Assembly (NCBI GenBank): GCA_023052935.1
Contig: CM041292.1
Span: 142,007,143-142,071,142, forward strand
DNA: 64,000 nucleotides
Origin: Piezodorus guildinii
Lineage: Eukaryota > Arthropoda > Insecta > Hemiptera > Pentatomidae
Reading direction: 5' to 3'
Part shown: one piece after another, positions 1 to 10,829 of the stretch
Layout: every line of letters starts with the position of its first letter
Position numbering within the stretch: the stretch's first letter is position 1
Notes under the pieces: generated by a model
The model's input: only the letters and a program-made list of their open reading frames with translations
Databases searched by the model: none
Told to the model about the DNA's origin: nothing
Made by a program: the position numbers and the translations under genes

Positions 1-1370
1 TTGAAGGAATGGGCATAAGATATGAAGATTTGAAGCTGAATGCCTTAGTAAGCAGATCAAGCACACCCACTTGCATCAAACCATCACCATGCTACTAGGA
101 AAAGAATGAAACGAAGAGAAAATTTAATTGAAAAGTTAATGATAATATTTTGTTGCTGAAATAACACTTTTTTCTTTGTATATATCATTATTTTTTAATA
201 TAAATGTGTATATTTTAATTTTACTAAAGAAAAATAAATAATATTTTAGAAAATAATCTCTTATTATCAACTTTCCTCACATTTCTCAAATTATTGAATT
301 AAATAAAATTGGACTGAAATTATTTTTAAACTTAATATTTTTTAAAAGTAAAGATAACGAACACAGAGGCTATTAGTGCCAAAAAAGTAACATAGTACCA
401 CTCAGTTGTTGATTAAAAAAATTATGGTTATGGAGGAATGAGCTCATAAATAAATATTTTTCCAAGCGAAGTAACAGACCGTCTAATTCCTGTCTAAAAT
501 TCAATGACCAAAAAATGATTTCATTTATCAATTTAAACAATCCATAGGAGAGTTTTTTTACTCAGGTTTCCGAAAAAGGCTTAAGTTAAAATTTTAGCAT
601 TTATTCCCCATTCTCCAAAAAAAAAAAAAAAAAAAAAGAAAAGATAAAGATTCACAGCTGCATACTTTTGAAATATTCACCTTCTATTGCCCATATACTT
701 TATAAATTCGAAGGTTAAGTTGTCCGGTGGTAGTATGGGATCTCTTCTTACAGGTTTAGGAATCTGGAGACTCGAGATTAAATATAAATCAAGACATCTA
801 CGTCTAAAATTAAAAAAAAAAAAAATAAATAAACGAACTCCTTCCAATCTGTTATAGTCTATATATTATTACGAAAAAAACAACAACTACAAATTATCAA
901 ACAAACGGTTTATTGTTTTCAATTTGTTATATCTTCATAAAATGAATATGGGTCAACTCATTTGAAATCGTACAATTTTCATTAATTTTTCCGCTCAAAA
1001 GTTTTGATTTTAGTGATTTTTTAACCATTTTTTTCTCTGCCCTTTCATGAATATAAAACCGTTTTTAAGTTTTTTTCTGGCAAATAATTTTAGTGTTGCA
1101 GCCGTTTTAAGTCAGCAAAATATGTTTTGGTAAAATATCTATAATTCTAGTAATTATGCAGATATCGAGTCAAAACCAAAACCAACAATAAGATAAGCAA
1201 ATGCTTTATATCTTTTGTGCTTACAACTCACTACCTTAAAAGTGAAGAAAGTGGCTAAGAAATGTTTCCACAATTAATAAGAAATGAGACTTGAAAAATG
1301 AGAGTTAAAAGTCTATAAAGGAAAAGAGACTCACTTCTGATTATTTTTTTATACATAGCTTAGTCACTTT
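1..1370. other. AT-rich non-coding DNA, no gene seen
   Basis: This stretch is AT-rich with homopolymer runs (for example A-runs near 618-637 and 812-824). No open frame with coding character, tRNA-like structure or recognisable transposon protein was seen on either strand. Confidence 0.6.
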
Positions 1371-1371
1371 C

Positions 1372-1880
1372 ATAACGTTAAAATTAGGTCAATTCTCGTG
1401 TTAAGCACAAAATGTATTATAAGGACAAAGATATCTCGATACCTATACGACCTACAGACGTCTATCACATCTTATATCAAAGCTTTTTAGATGCTTGTTA
1501 ATTTTCATTATGAGGAGTATTTTGGTAAAATGAGCGGTTTCTATTGACAAAGATATCCAGGTACCTACAAGACCTACAGACGTCTATCAGGTCTGAAATT
1601 AAAGCTTATTTAATGTCCAATAGTTTATATTATAATAAACATTTTCGTATAAGGCTTGGTTTCTGTAATATTTACCTTCATAACGTTAAAATTAGATCAA
1701 TTTTCGTAGTTAGATCACAATGTATTATATGGACTAAGATATCTCGATACCTATAAACCTACAGACGTCTATCAGCTGTCGAATCGAAGCTTATTTAATG
1801 TTCATTAATTTATTTTGAAATGAGTATGTTCGTATAATACTTGGTTTCTGTAATATTTACCTTTATAATGTTAAAATGAG
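1372..1880. repeat. Three degenerate tandem units
   Basis: The phrases 'cctacagacgtctatca' (near 1450, 1575, 1760) and 'ataacgttaaaatta' or close variants (near 1377, 1684, 1868) recur in the same order, with 'aagatatc' and 'gcttatttaatg' between them. Spacing is irregular (about 125 to 185 bases), so the units have internal deletions. The short open frame at 1544-1756 is just one of these units read through and is not treated as a gene. Confidence 0.65.
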
Positions 1881-2790
1881 GTAAATTCCTGGATTTGGCC
1901 CTTTTTGGATGGACACCATTTTTGATTCCGACCAGTTTGAGGTGGCAGGCGAAAAAAATGTTATTGCACAAGTTGACTAAAATGTGAAAATCATATTGAA
2001 AATTTTCTTCTTATAATACGCATTTTTAGGCCCTAGCTCGTGGACTCAAATTTGATATTTGATACAGACTTGTTATTTCAAAAGCGAACTGGGTCTCAGC
2101 CACTAAATTTTATTCTATCGTACTTATTATATAGAGTTATAATCTGTATGAGTTTCATAATTTTTTACTCAGTCCTTTTTCAGACATTTTACTATAAATA
2201 TTACTGAGCTGGAGAGTATGGAGCCCGAAAAAAAATTTATTTATGGTTTTATATTCACAAAAGGATATAGAATAACTGGTCAAAAAACCACGAAAATCAA
2301 AAATGTCGAGCAAAATTAATGAAAATTGGACGATTTCCAATGGATTGGCCCATATCCAACTTTTGTTTTATGTTTAGTTTTACTTTGCTTCTTCGGTTCT
2401 TTTTTATAATCGCAGAAAACATTGAATGATTTGTAAAATATGAAAACCAGATTTTTAATCTTACGGGAATAAAATAGTTGCAAATCGTTTAGTGATAATA
2501 TTAGATACAGAGTATTAAAGACATTTTTATATTTTTACAAATGGATGCAGGAGCCGAATGATTTGAGTCACATTTCTTGGAAAAATTCCTAATAGTTTAG
2601 TCATTCGCGCTCGAAGGAATGGGCTTGACAAACTGTATATTTGTTACTATTAAATATTCATTTCTATACATAACAAGTGTATAATTTTATTTAGCTAAGA
2701 AATAAATTGTATTTTTTTTTAAATGTGACAGTGACTATTGCTGTCAATAGGTACACCTTTTAAACGCATATGACAGTATTGCTTTAAATT
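1881..2790. other. Non-coding, nothing recognised
   Basis: AT-rich sequence without a supported gene. The phrase 'gaaggaatgggc' occurs at about 4 and again near 2615, suggesting the edges of one dispersed repeat, but no element could be defined. Confidence 0.5.
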
Positions 2791-4694
2791 AATGAAAAGT
2801 TATATGCTATTACAAAAAAACAAAAAAAAACAGTTACTATTAGACAAGAGGTCAGCAGTATGGTTATATTTGAAAGTAATAAAATTTGACAAATTTAAAT
2901 TAATAGTTGGATAATATTTAAGGATAACGTTCAAAATTAAAGTTTTGACTAATAAAGAACAGTAACATTTTGACATTTATAGTCAAAATTTTGATATGTC
3001 AAATAAAATACTGATACATTTTAATTGCATTTAATTATTTAATAAATATAATGCTTTATATGCGACAAAACAGTTTTTCACCTGTAAATATTAAATCGAG
3101 ATCGAGTTTTTTTTTTCTTATAACAAGATAATTAATAGAAAAAAAAATTAAAAGTACTGAAAAAAATCGAAGAATAAGGACAATAAAATCAAATCTACTT
3201 TTATCAACCTTGTGAAAAATCATGAAACACTTCGAAACGTCAGATAATAAATTAAAAAATAATTAGAAAATGTAATATTTTTAATAAATAAATTATTGTT
3301 GCAGAACAGAATGTTTCTAAATTTATTTGTATTATATATTAATATATGTATATATATAATGTAACTAGCAAAATATTAGGAAATAGAATTTTTGAACTTA
3401 TTAATATAATTAATTATTTAAATGGAAGACAGCTATTTAAATTTTACTTTATTTAAATAAATAAGAAAATGGTTTAGTATCCATTTAATTACTTAATACA
3501 TAAGAATATTGAGAAAGTTTTGTTTAAAGGAATGATTTGATCGTAAACATAGGCTACAGAAAATGAGATTAATCGAAATTTTGAAATGTATGTTTTCTTT
3601 TAAAATTTATTTAAAACTAAGGGGTTGTTAAAAACTTAATAAATTAATTTCAGTTTTAGTCAACTATTAATATTTCTGAAAATATTTCTTCCATCCTAAC
3701 TGAAGATTTCATAACAAAGAGTAAATGGAAAGAAATGAAGTATCGTCATTTCTTTCCATTTACTCTTTGTTATGAAATCTTCAGTTAGGATGGAAGAAAT
3801 ATTTTCAGAAATATTAATAGTTGACTAAAACTGAAATTAATTTATTAAGTTTTTAACAACCCCTTAGTTTTAAATAAATTTTAAAAGAAAACATACATTT
3901 CAAAATTTCGATTAATCTCATTTTCTGTAGCCTATGTTTACGATCAAATCATTCCTTTAAACAAAACTTTCTCAATATTCTTATGTATTAAGTAATTAAA
4001 TGGATACTAAACCATTTTCTTATTTATTTAAATAAAGTAAAATTTAAATAGCTGTCTTCCATTTAAATAATTAATTATATTAATAAGTTCAAAAATTCTA
4101 TTTCCTAATATTTTGCTAGTTACATTATATATATACATATATTAATATATAATACAAATAAATTTAGAAACATTCTGTTCTGCAAACATAATTTATTTAT
4201 TAAAAATATTACATTTTCTAATTATTTTTTAATTTATTATCTGACGTTTCGAAGTGTTTCATGATTTTTCACAAGGTTGATAAAAGTAGATTTGATTTTA
4301 TTGTCCTTATTCTTCGATTTTTTTCAGTACTTTTAATTTTTTTTTCTATTAATTATCTTGTTATAAGAAAAAAAAAACTCGATCTCGATTTAATATTTAC
4401 AGGTGAAAAACTGTTTTGTCGCATATAAAGCATTATATTTATTAAATAATTAAATGCAATTAAAATGTATCAGTATTTTATTTGACATATCAAAATTTTG
4501 ACTATAAATGTCAAAATGTTACTGTTCTTTATTAGTCAAAACTTTAATTTTGAACGTTATCCTTAAATATTATCCAACTATTAATTTAAATTTGTCAAAT
4601 TTTATTACTTTCAAATATAACCATACTGCTGACCTCTTGTCTAATAGTAACTGTTTTTTTTTGTTTTTTTGTAATAGCATATAACTTTTCATTT
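2791..4694. repeat. Near-perfect 1.9-kb palindrome
   Basis: The left arm (about 2791-3741) is repeated as its reverse complement in the right arm (about 3749-4694). The centre is 'aaagaaatga' / 'tcatttcttt' around a 7-base loop near 3745. Arms are about 950 bases and differ only at a few bases, for instance 'gttctgcaacaataattt' versus 'gttctgcaaacataattt' near 3295 and 4185. No protein or terminal motif is visible inside. It may be a fold-back element, a recent inverted duplication, or an assembly artefact; the mismatches argue mildly against a pure hairpin-read artefact. Confidence 0.9.
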
Positions 4695-4714
4695 TATTTT
4701 TTTAACTTTTTATT

Positions 4715-5040
4715 TTTCTTTTTATTTACTGGAATTTACAACTGTATAATGGAATACAGCAAGTAAATTGGAATGAAATATAAAAACTCATGAAACACAT
4801 GTAGAGAAACTTCCCAATGGAAGCACTCTAAAAATATTCCAAACTAGAAGGTCTCGGGGCATCTCCTTTTAAGGCGACTCGGAGGATTGTCAGGAATTGA
4901 AGAGGAAGAAAGGATTGAAACTAGATAATTATGGTGGGAATGGAGTTTGTCATGAAAGGAATTGTATCTAGATCGGCCCAAATCCCCAACATACGGAACA
5001 TTGAGGTCTTTATGGATTTTCGATTGTAGGGATTGGATAC
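4715..5040 (-). mobile_element. Jockey-like LINE 3' end, antisense
   Basis: Reading the minus strand gives the C-terminus seen in the better Jockey-like copies in this window (RIQSLQSKIHKDLNVPYVGD and PPSRLKRRCPETF before a stop), followed by a 3' UTR with 'acaactgtataatggaat' and an A-rich tail. The copy is 5'-truncated and forms an inverted pair with 5284-5590. Part of the protein (between SK and HKDLN) is deleted relative to the copy at 21255-22165. Confidence 0.8.
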
Positions 5041-5283
5041 GTTTTAAAATTTAATTTAAAAAAAATCAATGAAATTAGACCCAATGGTCCAACTTTTAAT
5101 TCTATGTTACACATTTTATTGAATCACGTTAGTAATTTATTGTATTTATTAGAGAGTAGCTACACTAATAAAATCTCCGTCTATTAAAAATGAGTTCAGT
5201 AACCTCCAGGAGACGTGCGGTCGTTTCAGCTACACTGTGTGTGCGGTTCCCTTGACATTTTGAAATTATAAAAAAACTTCTCC

Positions 5284-5590
5284 TGGAGACCTCAATGTTC
5301 CGTATGTTGGGGATTTGGGCCGATCTAGATACAATTCCTTTCATGACAAACTCCATTCCCACCATAATTATCTAGTTTCAATCCTTTCTTCCTCTTCAAT
5401 TCCTGACAATCCTCCGAGTCGCCTTAAAAGGAGATGCCCCGAGACCTTCTAGTTTGGAATATTTTTAGAGTGCTTCCATTGGGAAGTTTCTCTACATGTG
5501 TTTCATGAGTTTTTATATTTCATTCCAATTTACTTGCTGTATTCCATTATACAGTTGTAAATTCCAGTAAATAAAAAGAAAAATAAATAA
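5284..5590 (+). mobile_element. Jockey-like LINE 3' end, sense
   Basis: This is the inverted mate of 4715-5040: the first roughly 290 bases match that copy's reverse complement almost base for base. It encodes the same last 60 or so residues of the reverse-transcriptase ORF, then the 3' UTR and an A-rich tail near 5565-5600. The 280-base spacer (5005-5284) contains no recognisable coding sequence. Confidence 0.8.
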
Positions 5591-5678
5591 ATTAAAAAGT
5601 AGTTGTAGAGGGCACGAGAATTCCCAAGAATTCTTAGTAATTAGGATTAAAAAAATACATGATTTAAATACAATTATA

Positions 5679-5979
5679 GGGGAGCCCGTGGCTGAGTGGC
5701 TAGCGCGCTAGTCTCTCATGCGACAGGTTCTGGGTTCGAATCCCAGTCCCGACGGGGCTTTTATAAGGATGTAAAAAAAAAAATGGGGATTCACTCACAG
5801 CCTCTCCCCCGGGTATGTGAGACCCGTCAGCCAAAGGGTGGCCACTCACAAAGTTAGTCGTAGGGAGTGATGACCCTACACTAAAAAAATTCCATCGTGA
5901 AACGTGAGTGTAAACTCCCAGGAGTTTATACCACGAGGCCCAGGGCCTACACGGCCTGTCGCGCCACTGGAAGAAGAAG
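5679..5979 (+). mobile_element. tRNA-headed SINE, family 1
   Basis: The head is tRNA-like, with an A-box-like 'tggctgagtgg' and a B-box 'ggttcgaatcc', followed by a tRNA-unrelated body ('ggggattcactcacagcctc', 'gtgatgaccctac'). It is flanked by a perfect 13-base target duplication, 'aaatacaattata', at 5666-5678 and 5980-5992. Other copies lie at 17875-18126 (-), 22203-22350 (+) and 51806-52100 (+). The antisense open frame here at 5700-5987 is a by-product of the SINE. Confidence 0.9.
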
Positions 5980-6419
5980 AAATACAATTATAATCCAGAA
6001 GCCGAAACTCTCGAAGTTGACCTTTCTACAATACATTAAGCAAAATGTATGAAAAAAAATCCTAATACTATGTTACACAACAAAAGATCACGTCTGAATA
6101 ATGGCCGAACGATGTTTGGAAACATCTTTTTTATTCATAGTATTCTTTTGAGAGTATGTACCTGCACATAAATGTATTTTTTTCCTAAACTGCGTTATGT
6201 TATATTAATGATTGTCTATACAGTAGGCTTATAGTGCACGATATTTACTTTTAGTTGGTTAATAAAAAAATCAACCTTTAGTAAAGGTTATTTTAATTTT
6301 TATTAATCTGCTCGAACAAGGTGGAACTGGACGATTGTTTGGCACTCTCATGATCACGTGGTAGATCATTAATGTTAATTACCGAGGAGCATGTTTTTGT
6401 TTATAATCTGTCTTTGTAG

Positions 6420-6616
6420 TTCTCTTGAGCTTTCTAAAAAGTTTGAGGCCTGATATTAAACCAATCACTTCCAGAATTTTCGAACGCGTTGTTGTTGCTG
6501 GTAAAGCTATAAACTGGCTAATCGATACATTAACAAAGTGTTTAAGCATTTTTTTTTTATATCTAAATCTGGAGATAAAGCATGTCACTGTTAAAAAAAT
6601 AAAATATGTCACCTAA
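6420..6616 (+). CDS. Possible terminal exon of an unknown gene
   Basis: A T-rich stretch ending in 'tctttgtag' could be an acceptor, followed by an open frame of 64 residues to TAA. The frame begins LLSFLKSLRPDIKPITSRIF and ends in a basic tail, KHVTVKKIKYVT. The exon would start in phase 1, the same phase used before the last exons of the secreted-family genes. I found no upstream exons or start codon, and the frame is also partly open on the other strand, so this may be chance. No family recognised. Confidence 0.22.
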
Positions 6617-6939
6617 CAAAACTTTTTTTTTATGTTTCCTTTTTTCAGTAGTTGTTTTTTATTGTTACCTACTCTCTATCTAAACTTCAAGTGAAACAAT
6701 TGAATAATCATATCACACTGAAAAACGTTGAGAATGGTATCTATTAAAATATTTGTTTTGATAAAAAGTTTTTCATTTTTATAATTGGTGGCATTGATTT
6801 TAAACTATAACTGTTGCATTGTTGCACCAATGAAAAGTTTGATTATTTTTAATCGTATTTATAATGCAATTGCAATATTTTACAATATTGCAACACCCAG
6901 CACTTCAAGAGAGGTAAATAATCTCGAACAATACATCGA

Positions 6940-7090
6940 GGTCAAGCTTTTGCGCAGCAGCCGACCGCGCGGTCGGCCGCGCATGCGCCGTGGTCCGCGA
7001 CCGCACTTTCTCACCGCTGCGGTCGGCAGTTCTGGCAGCAACGCGGTTGAAGAAGGACGCATAAGAACTACTCTAGAAAGCTCTTCAGTG
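6940..7090 (+). promoter_or_regulatory. GC-rich promoter patch with NRF-1-like site
   Basis: About 150 bases of high GC stand out from surroundings that are about 30% GC. They contain a perfect 16-base palindrome, ccgaccgcgcggtcgg, at 6961-6976 and GCGCATGCGC at 6979-6988, the palindromic core bound by NRF-1 / Erect wing proteins. The patch ends just before the ATG at 7097, and TCAGT near 7085 resembles an arthropod initiator. An in-frame TGA at 7091-7093 precedes the ATG. Promoter role is inferred from position and composition. Confidence 0.55.
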
Positions 7091-7096
7091 TGAACC

Positions 7097-9572
7097 ATGC
7101 ATGTCCACAAAATGTTCAAGAGAATGCACAAGAAACACGGAGGACCTCCTCCACCAGGAATGTGGCACCATATGATGCATAAGCCTCATGGGATGTGGCA
7201 CCACATGATGCCTAAGCCCCATGAAATGTGGCCACATATGGAACATCACAAAATGCCTCCTCCAATGTATCATAAAACGCTCCACAAGATGCACAAAAAG
7301 CACCATCACAAGAAACACCGTGGACGGTCTTCCTCTTCTTCCTCCAGCTCCAGCGAAAGCGATGACGAATCTTTGGTCGAGGGCATCGACAAAGTCCAGA
7401 TCGGCGATGAACAGCAGGGCAAAGAGAATCCTGGCAATGTACCCCCTCCACCTTCATGTGATGGTATATATATTTATTTTTTTACCTAGATTTTTTTTTG
7501 TAGTCTTAATCGATATTTTTTAACGAACTGAGAGAAACAGTTAATTTTTTTATCTTTATCCACATGTGTTATTTACCTAACTCCGAAAGCACGTTTTTTA
7601 TATTATTTCCTATAGTAATTTTTATCGAAAGATTTTCCGAAATTATTGTAAAAAAAACAAACATATTAGATCATTAATATCATCATCATTGTAAATTTAT
7701 AATTAACCGTTAAGATTAGGAAAGTTATGATTGAGTTTAAATAAAATTTATGTTTAACGATCACTAGAAATCACGAAGTGGTTACACAATGAACAATTTA
7801 GGATTTATATACAGAACTATTTTATTACGGACTCTTCCTCATTCAATATAATGACTGAACGGGTCGTGCCTACCTTCTGCACAAGAACGTATAGTCACTC
7901 CCCACTCCTACCAACCTTTATCTTTCCGTTTGTTCAATCTGCTCTGTCATCATCTAGGTCATACCATGATTTTTCTTATAGGAGTGGGCTTTTTTCCTAC
8001 ATTTTATTTTATTTTTTATTAGTTTTGTAAGTCACAATTATATTTAGACTGGTGAGTGGAGGGGGAGGGGCGCTACCACCCCACTCCCTCCATGTGTCCC
8101 ACTGCCTAAGCCTTTGATCCAATAAAAAAGAAAAAAATTAGCTGTTTGTAAAATTTTCATATATAATGCATTTGAAATTTAAATTTCAGTAATTATTTTC
8201 TACTTCGAAAATAAAATAACTAAATATTATGAAGTTTAATCACTATTTATTTTTCGAATCCCATATTCTCCGTCTAATATATCATTATGTTTCGAAGTGT
8301 TCCAATATGTTCCATGGATACAGAAATGGAATGAATGGTGGAAATAAAGACCATTTGTTTATAGTTAAATATAATACTTTGAAAAATAATTTATGAAGAG
8401 ACAAATGTGAAATCAGACAGATATAATTTCAACTATACAATGTAAAAAAAAGTATTGATATGATTTTTACCGATTTTTTCTCTTATTGCTTTTGATAGTT
8501 ATGGTTGTTACCTAGATTATTACATTTTTACATGGATATAAGTATGCTTTAGATTTTAAAAAAATTGATGATATTGTAACCTTTGAGAAACGTTTTCTAA
8601 AAAAAAAATATTAAACTTCAGAAACACTGCAAATAAAAATTGTAACAGTTCACTTACCCCTTTGGTCTAGTGTGAATTTTAAAATTATTGCATTAATTAA
8701 ATAATCGAATTAACTATTTATTATCAATTTTAACCATACTATACAGTTTATGGATTAATACTTTGACGATGATTAAGTTAAAACTATTTTTATCATTTCG
8801 ATACAATCTTTATATCTATAATATTTATTTTAAACTCTTTATTCATTTTACAGGTGTTGAAGTGTGCAAGGAGAAATTCAAATGTAAAAAGGGTAAACAT
8901 TTTAAATCCAAAGGAAACCACAAGAAAGAAAAATGCAAATCTTGTTTCAAAAGGATGTACAAGGAAGCTTCCAACCCATGGTAAATATTTAATATTTTAA
9001 ATTTTGTTCTGCCCCTCAAAACTTTATTAAATATTTTAAATTTTCTTTAGCACCTTAAAGCTTTATTAAATACTTTAAATTATCTTTTGCATCTTAAAGT
9101 CATTGAAACTAATAGCTTATTCTTTTCAAGGATGCAATGCAGTTCAATGGGAGAACCGCCTTGTAGGGACTCAAGGTATAATAAAGGAATATTTAATCTT
9201 CCACCCCAAGAAACCAGCCATGATACAGAAGAAGGTAGAGGTGATAATGAACAAAATATTCCTGTAGGAGCCTCTCCTCGGGTACGATTAGAAGAATCAA
9301 AGGGTCATGACAAATCAAGAGTCGGTGGCCAACAATCACTCAAACGTGGGCCAAGGCGTGGAGATAGTGTTGATTATTTTATGCAAAGTATTGCCGAACA
9401 ACTCAAAAGATTGCCTGAATCAAAGATCGCCGAAGCAAAATTGAAAATATTAGAGGTTGTAAATTCAATGCAACTGGATACATCTCCAGAACAACAAACA
9501 CAAACTGAAGATATGAATATAGAAAGTCAAGAGCAACGAGAACCACAATTAGCCACCCAATCAACATCATAA
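7097..9572 (+). CDS. His/Met-rich, Cys-rich protein with BESS motif
   Basis: Three exons (7097-7463, 8854-8980, 9131-9572) join in frame into 311 residues; introns have GT-AG ends and phases 1 and 2. Residues 1-75 are extraordinarily rich in His, Met, Pro and Lys, with three imperfect 11-residue repeats of the type GMWHHMMHKPH. A nine-Ser run with an acidic tail follows (near residues 77-92), then a basic segment in exon 2 with C-x5-C-x16-C-x2-C spacing and two more Cys in exon 3. Near residue 255 the segment DYFMQSIAEQLKRLPESKIA matches the BESS motif, a protein-interaction module found mainly in arthropod MADF-BESS regulators. No MADF domain is present, which is unusual. The N-terminus could bind metal ions (inference). 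An in-frame stop 6 bases upstream supports the start. A nuclear, chromatin-linked role is plausible but not shown. Confidence 0.8.
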
Positions 9573-9632
9573 TATCAAAATGGAATATGATTATATCTTG
9601 CTTTATTGTAACAATTGGTTGCTGGGATCATT

Positions 9633-9638
9633 AATAAA
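9633..9638 (+). other. Polyadenylation signal AATAAA
   Basis: AATAAA lies about 60 bases after the stop codon of the BESS-motif gene, in a suitable position to end its transcript. Confidence 0.55.
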
Positions 9639-9716
9639 CACTTAGCTATAAGATTTATTCAAAGTAGTATTATAACATGTGATACAACTATTTAATGTAA
9701 CTATATTATATTTATA

Positions 9717-9717
<1 letters not shown>

Positions 9718-9750
<33 letters not shown>
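9718..9750. repeat. (TA)n microsatellite
   Basis: About 16 uninterrupted TA dinucleotides just downstream of the BESS-motif gene. Confidence 0.9.
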
Positions 9751-9751
<1 letters not shown>

Positions 9752-9759
9752 TAACTTCC

Positions 9760-10825
9760 TCTCACTTATTTATGTTTACCATATATTAATGAGATTATAT
9801 TGCTATTATTATATTATGTCTGAATTAATGAGAAATATATACGTTTTTCAAACATGATGAAGTTTTTTATTACTCCTTAACTTACTTTATGTAACTTCTT
9901 AACTGGTTGTATTTACATATCAGATAGTATATTAATATAATCTAAAAAAAAAAAAAATTAAATTAAAAAAATTGTATACACAAAATTCAAGGTTCATTGA
10001 TAAATTATTCAGATCCATTGAAGAAAGGTGATCTGTAATAAATGATTTTTGACTGAAAATATATAGGATAATATAAAAATTAAAGTGGAAAAAAAATTAG
10101 ATACAGGTATATTTTATCTTGTTACACAATGTATTGTATATTTGTAAGTATTCTTATATCTGTATAATTTCTAAACTTCTTCATCAAAAAATTACAATGT
10201 TCGGTGGCATTAGGGGGAATTAAGTAATTTGCTTAAAATACACATTTATTTATTTATCAAATAGTACACATTAAAACACATTATTATTACACATAATACA
10301 GTGAGGCATTGTTATCAAGAATACTGAGGTTCCGATTTACCATATAATATAACATGAAAGTACCTTTGTACATGACTGCAAATTTCTTTCCTGCTTGACC
10401 CCCCGGCCTCCTCCCATGAACTTCCGTGTAGTTTTCAAAACAAGTAGGATATTTAATTTAAATTAATGAATTTATTAACAAATATAATTAAAAAGCAATT
10501 TTCTATTTTTACTCTTTTTATTTTTCAAACAGAAATTGAAAAAGTATTGTATTAATAAATAACTTCACAAGTGATAATGGAAATTGGAAATCTATATTTA
10601 TTTTTATAACTCACTAATATTGTTTTACTATTTCATATAAATAAAAATATGAAAAATTCAATATTATTTGCAAATTCAAACAAATGAATAGATTAATTGT
10701 AATGAATAATATTTATAATTTATTAATAAAAAATTACTTACTATGATGAGAAATATACAAATACATATGGTAATACTTTATTTGCAAAATATATTGAAAT
10801 TGAAAACTCTGAACATTTTATTTAA
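9760..10825. other. Non-coding, nothing recognised
   Basis: AT-rich intergenic DNA with A/T runs (for example 9943-9957). No open frame, RNA gene or element could be supported. Confidence 0.5.
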
Positions 10826-10829
10826 TCAT

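Noticed and set aside
5700..5987. 95-residue minus-strand frame
   Set aside because: It is the reverse of the family-1 SINE, whose other copies do not keep the frame open.
6785..7093. Arg/Pro-rich frame just before the BESS gene
   Set aside because: It is in frame with the gene but ends at TGA 6 bases before its ATG. Its composition comes from the GC-rich promoter patch.
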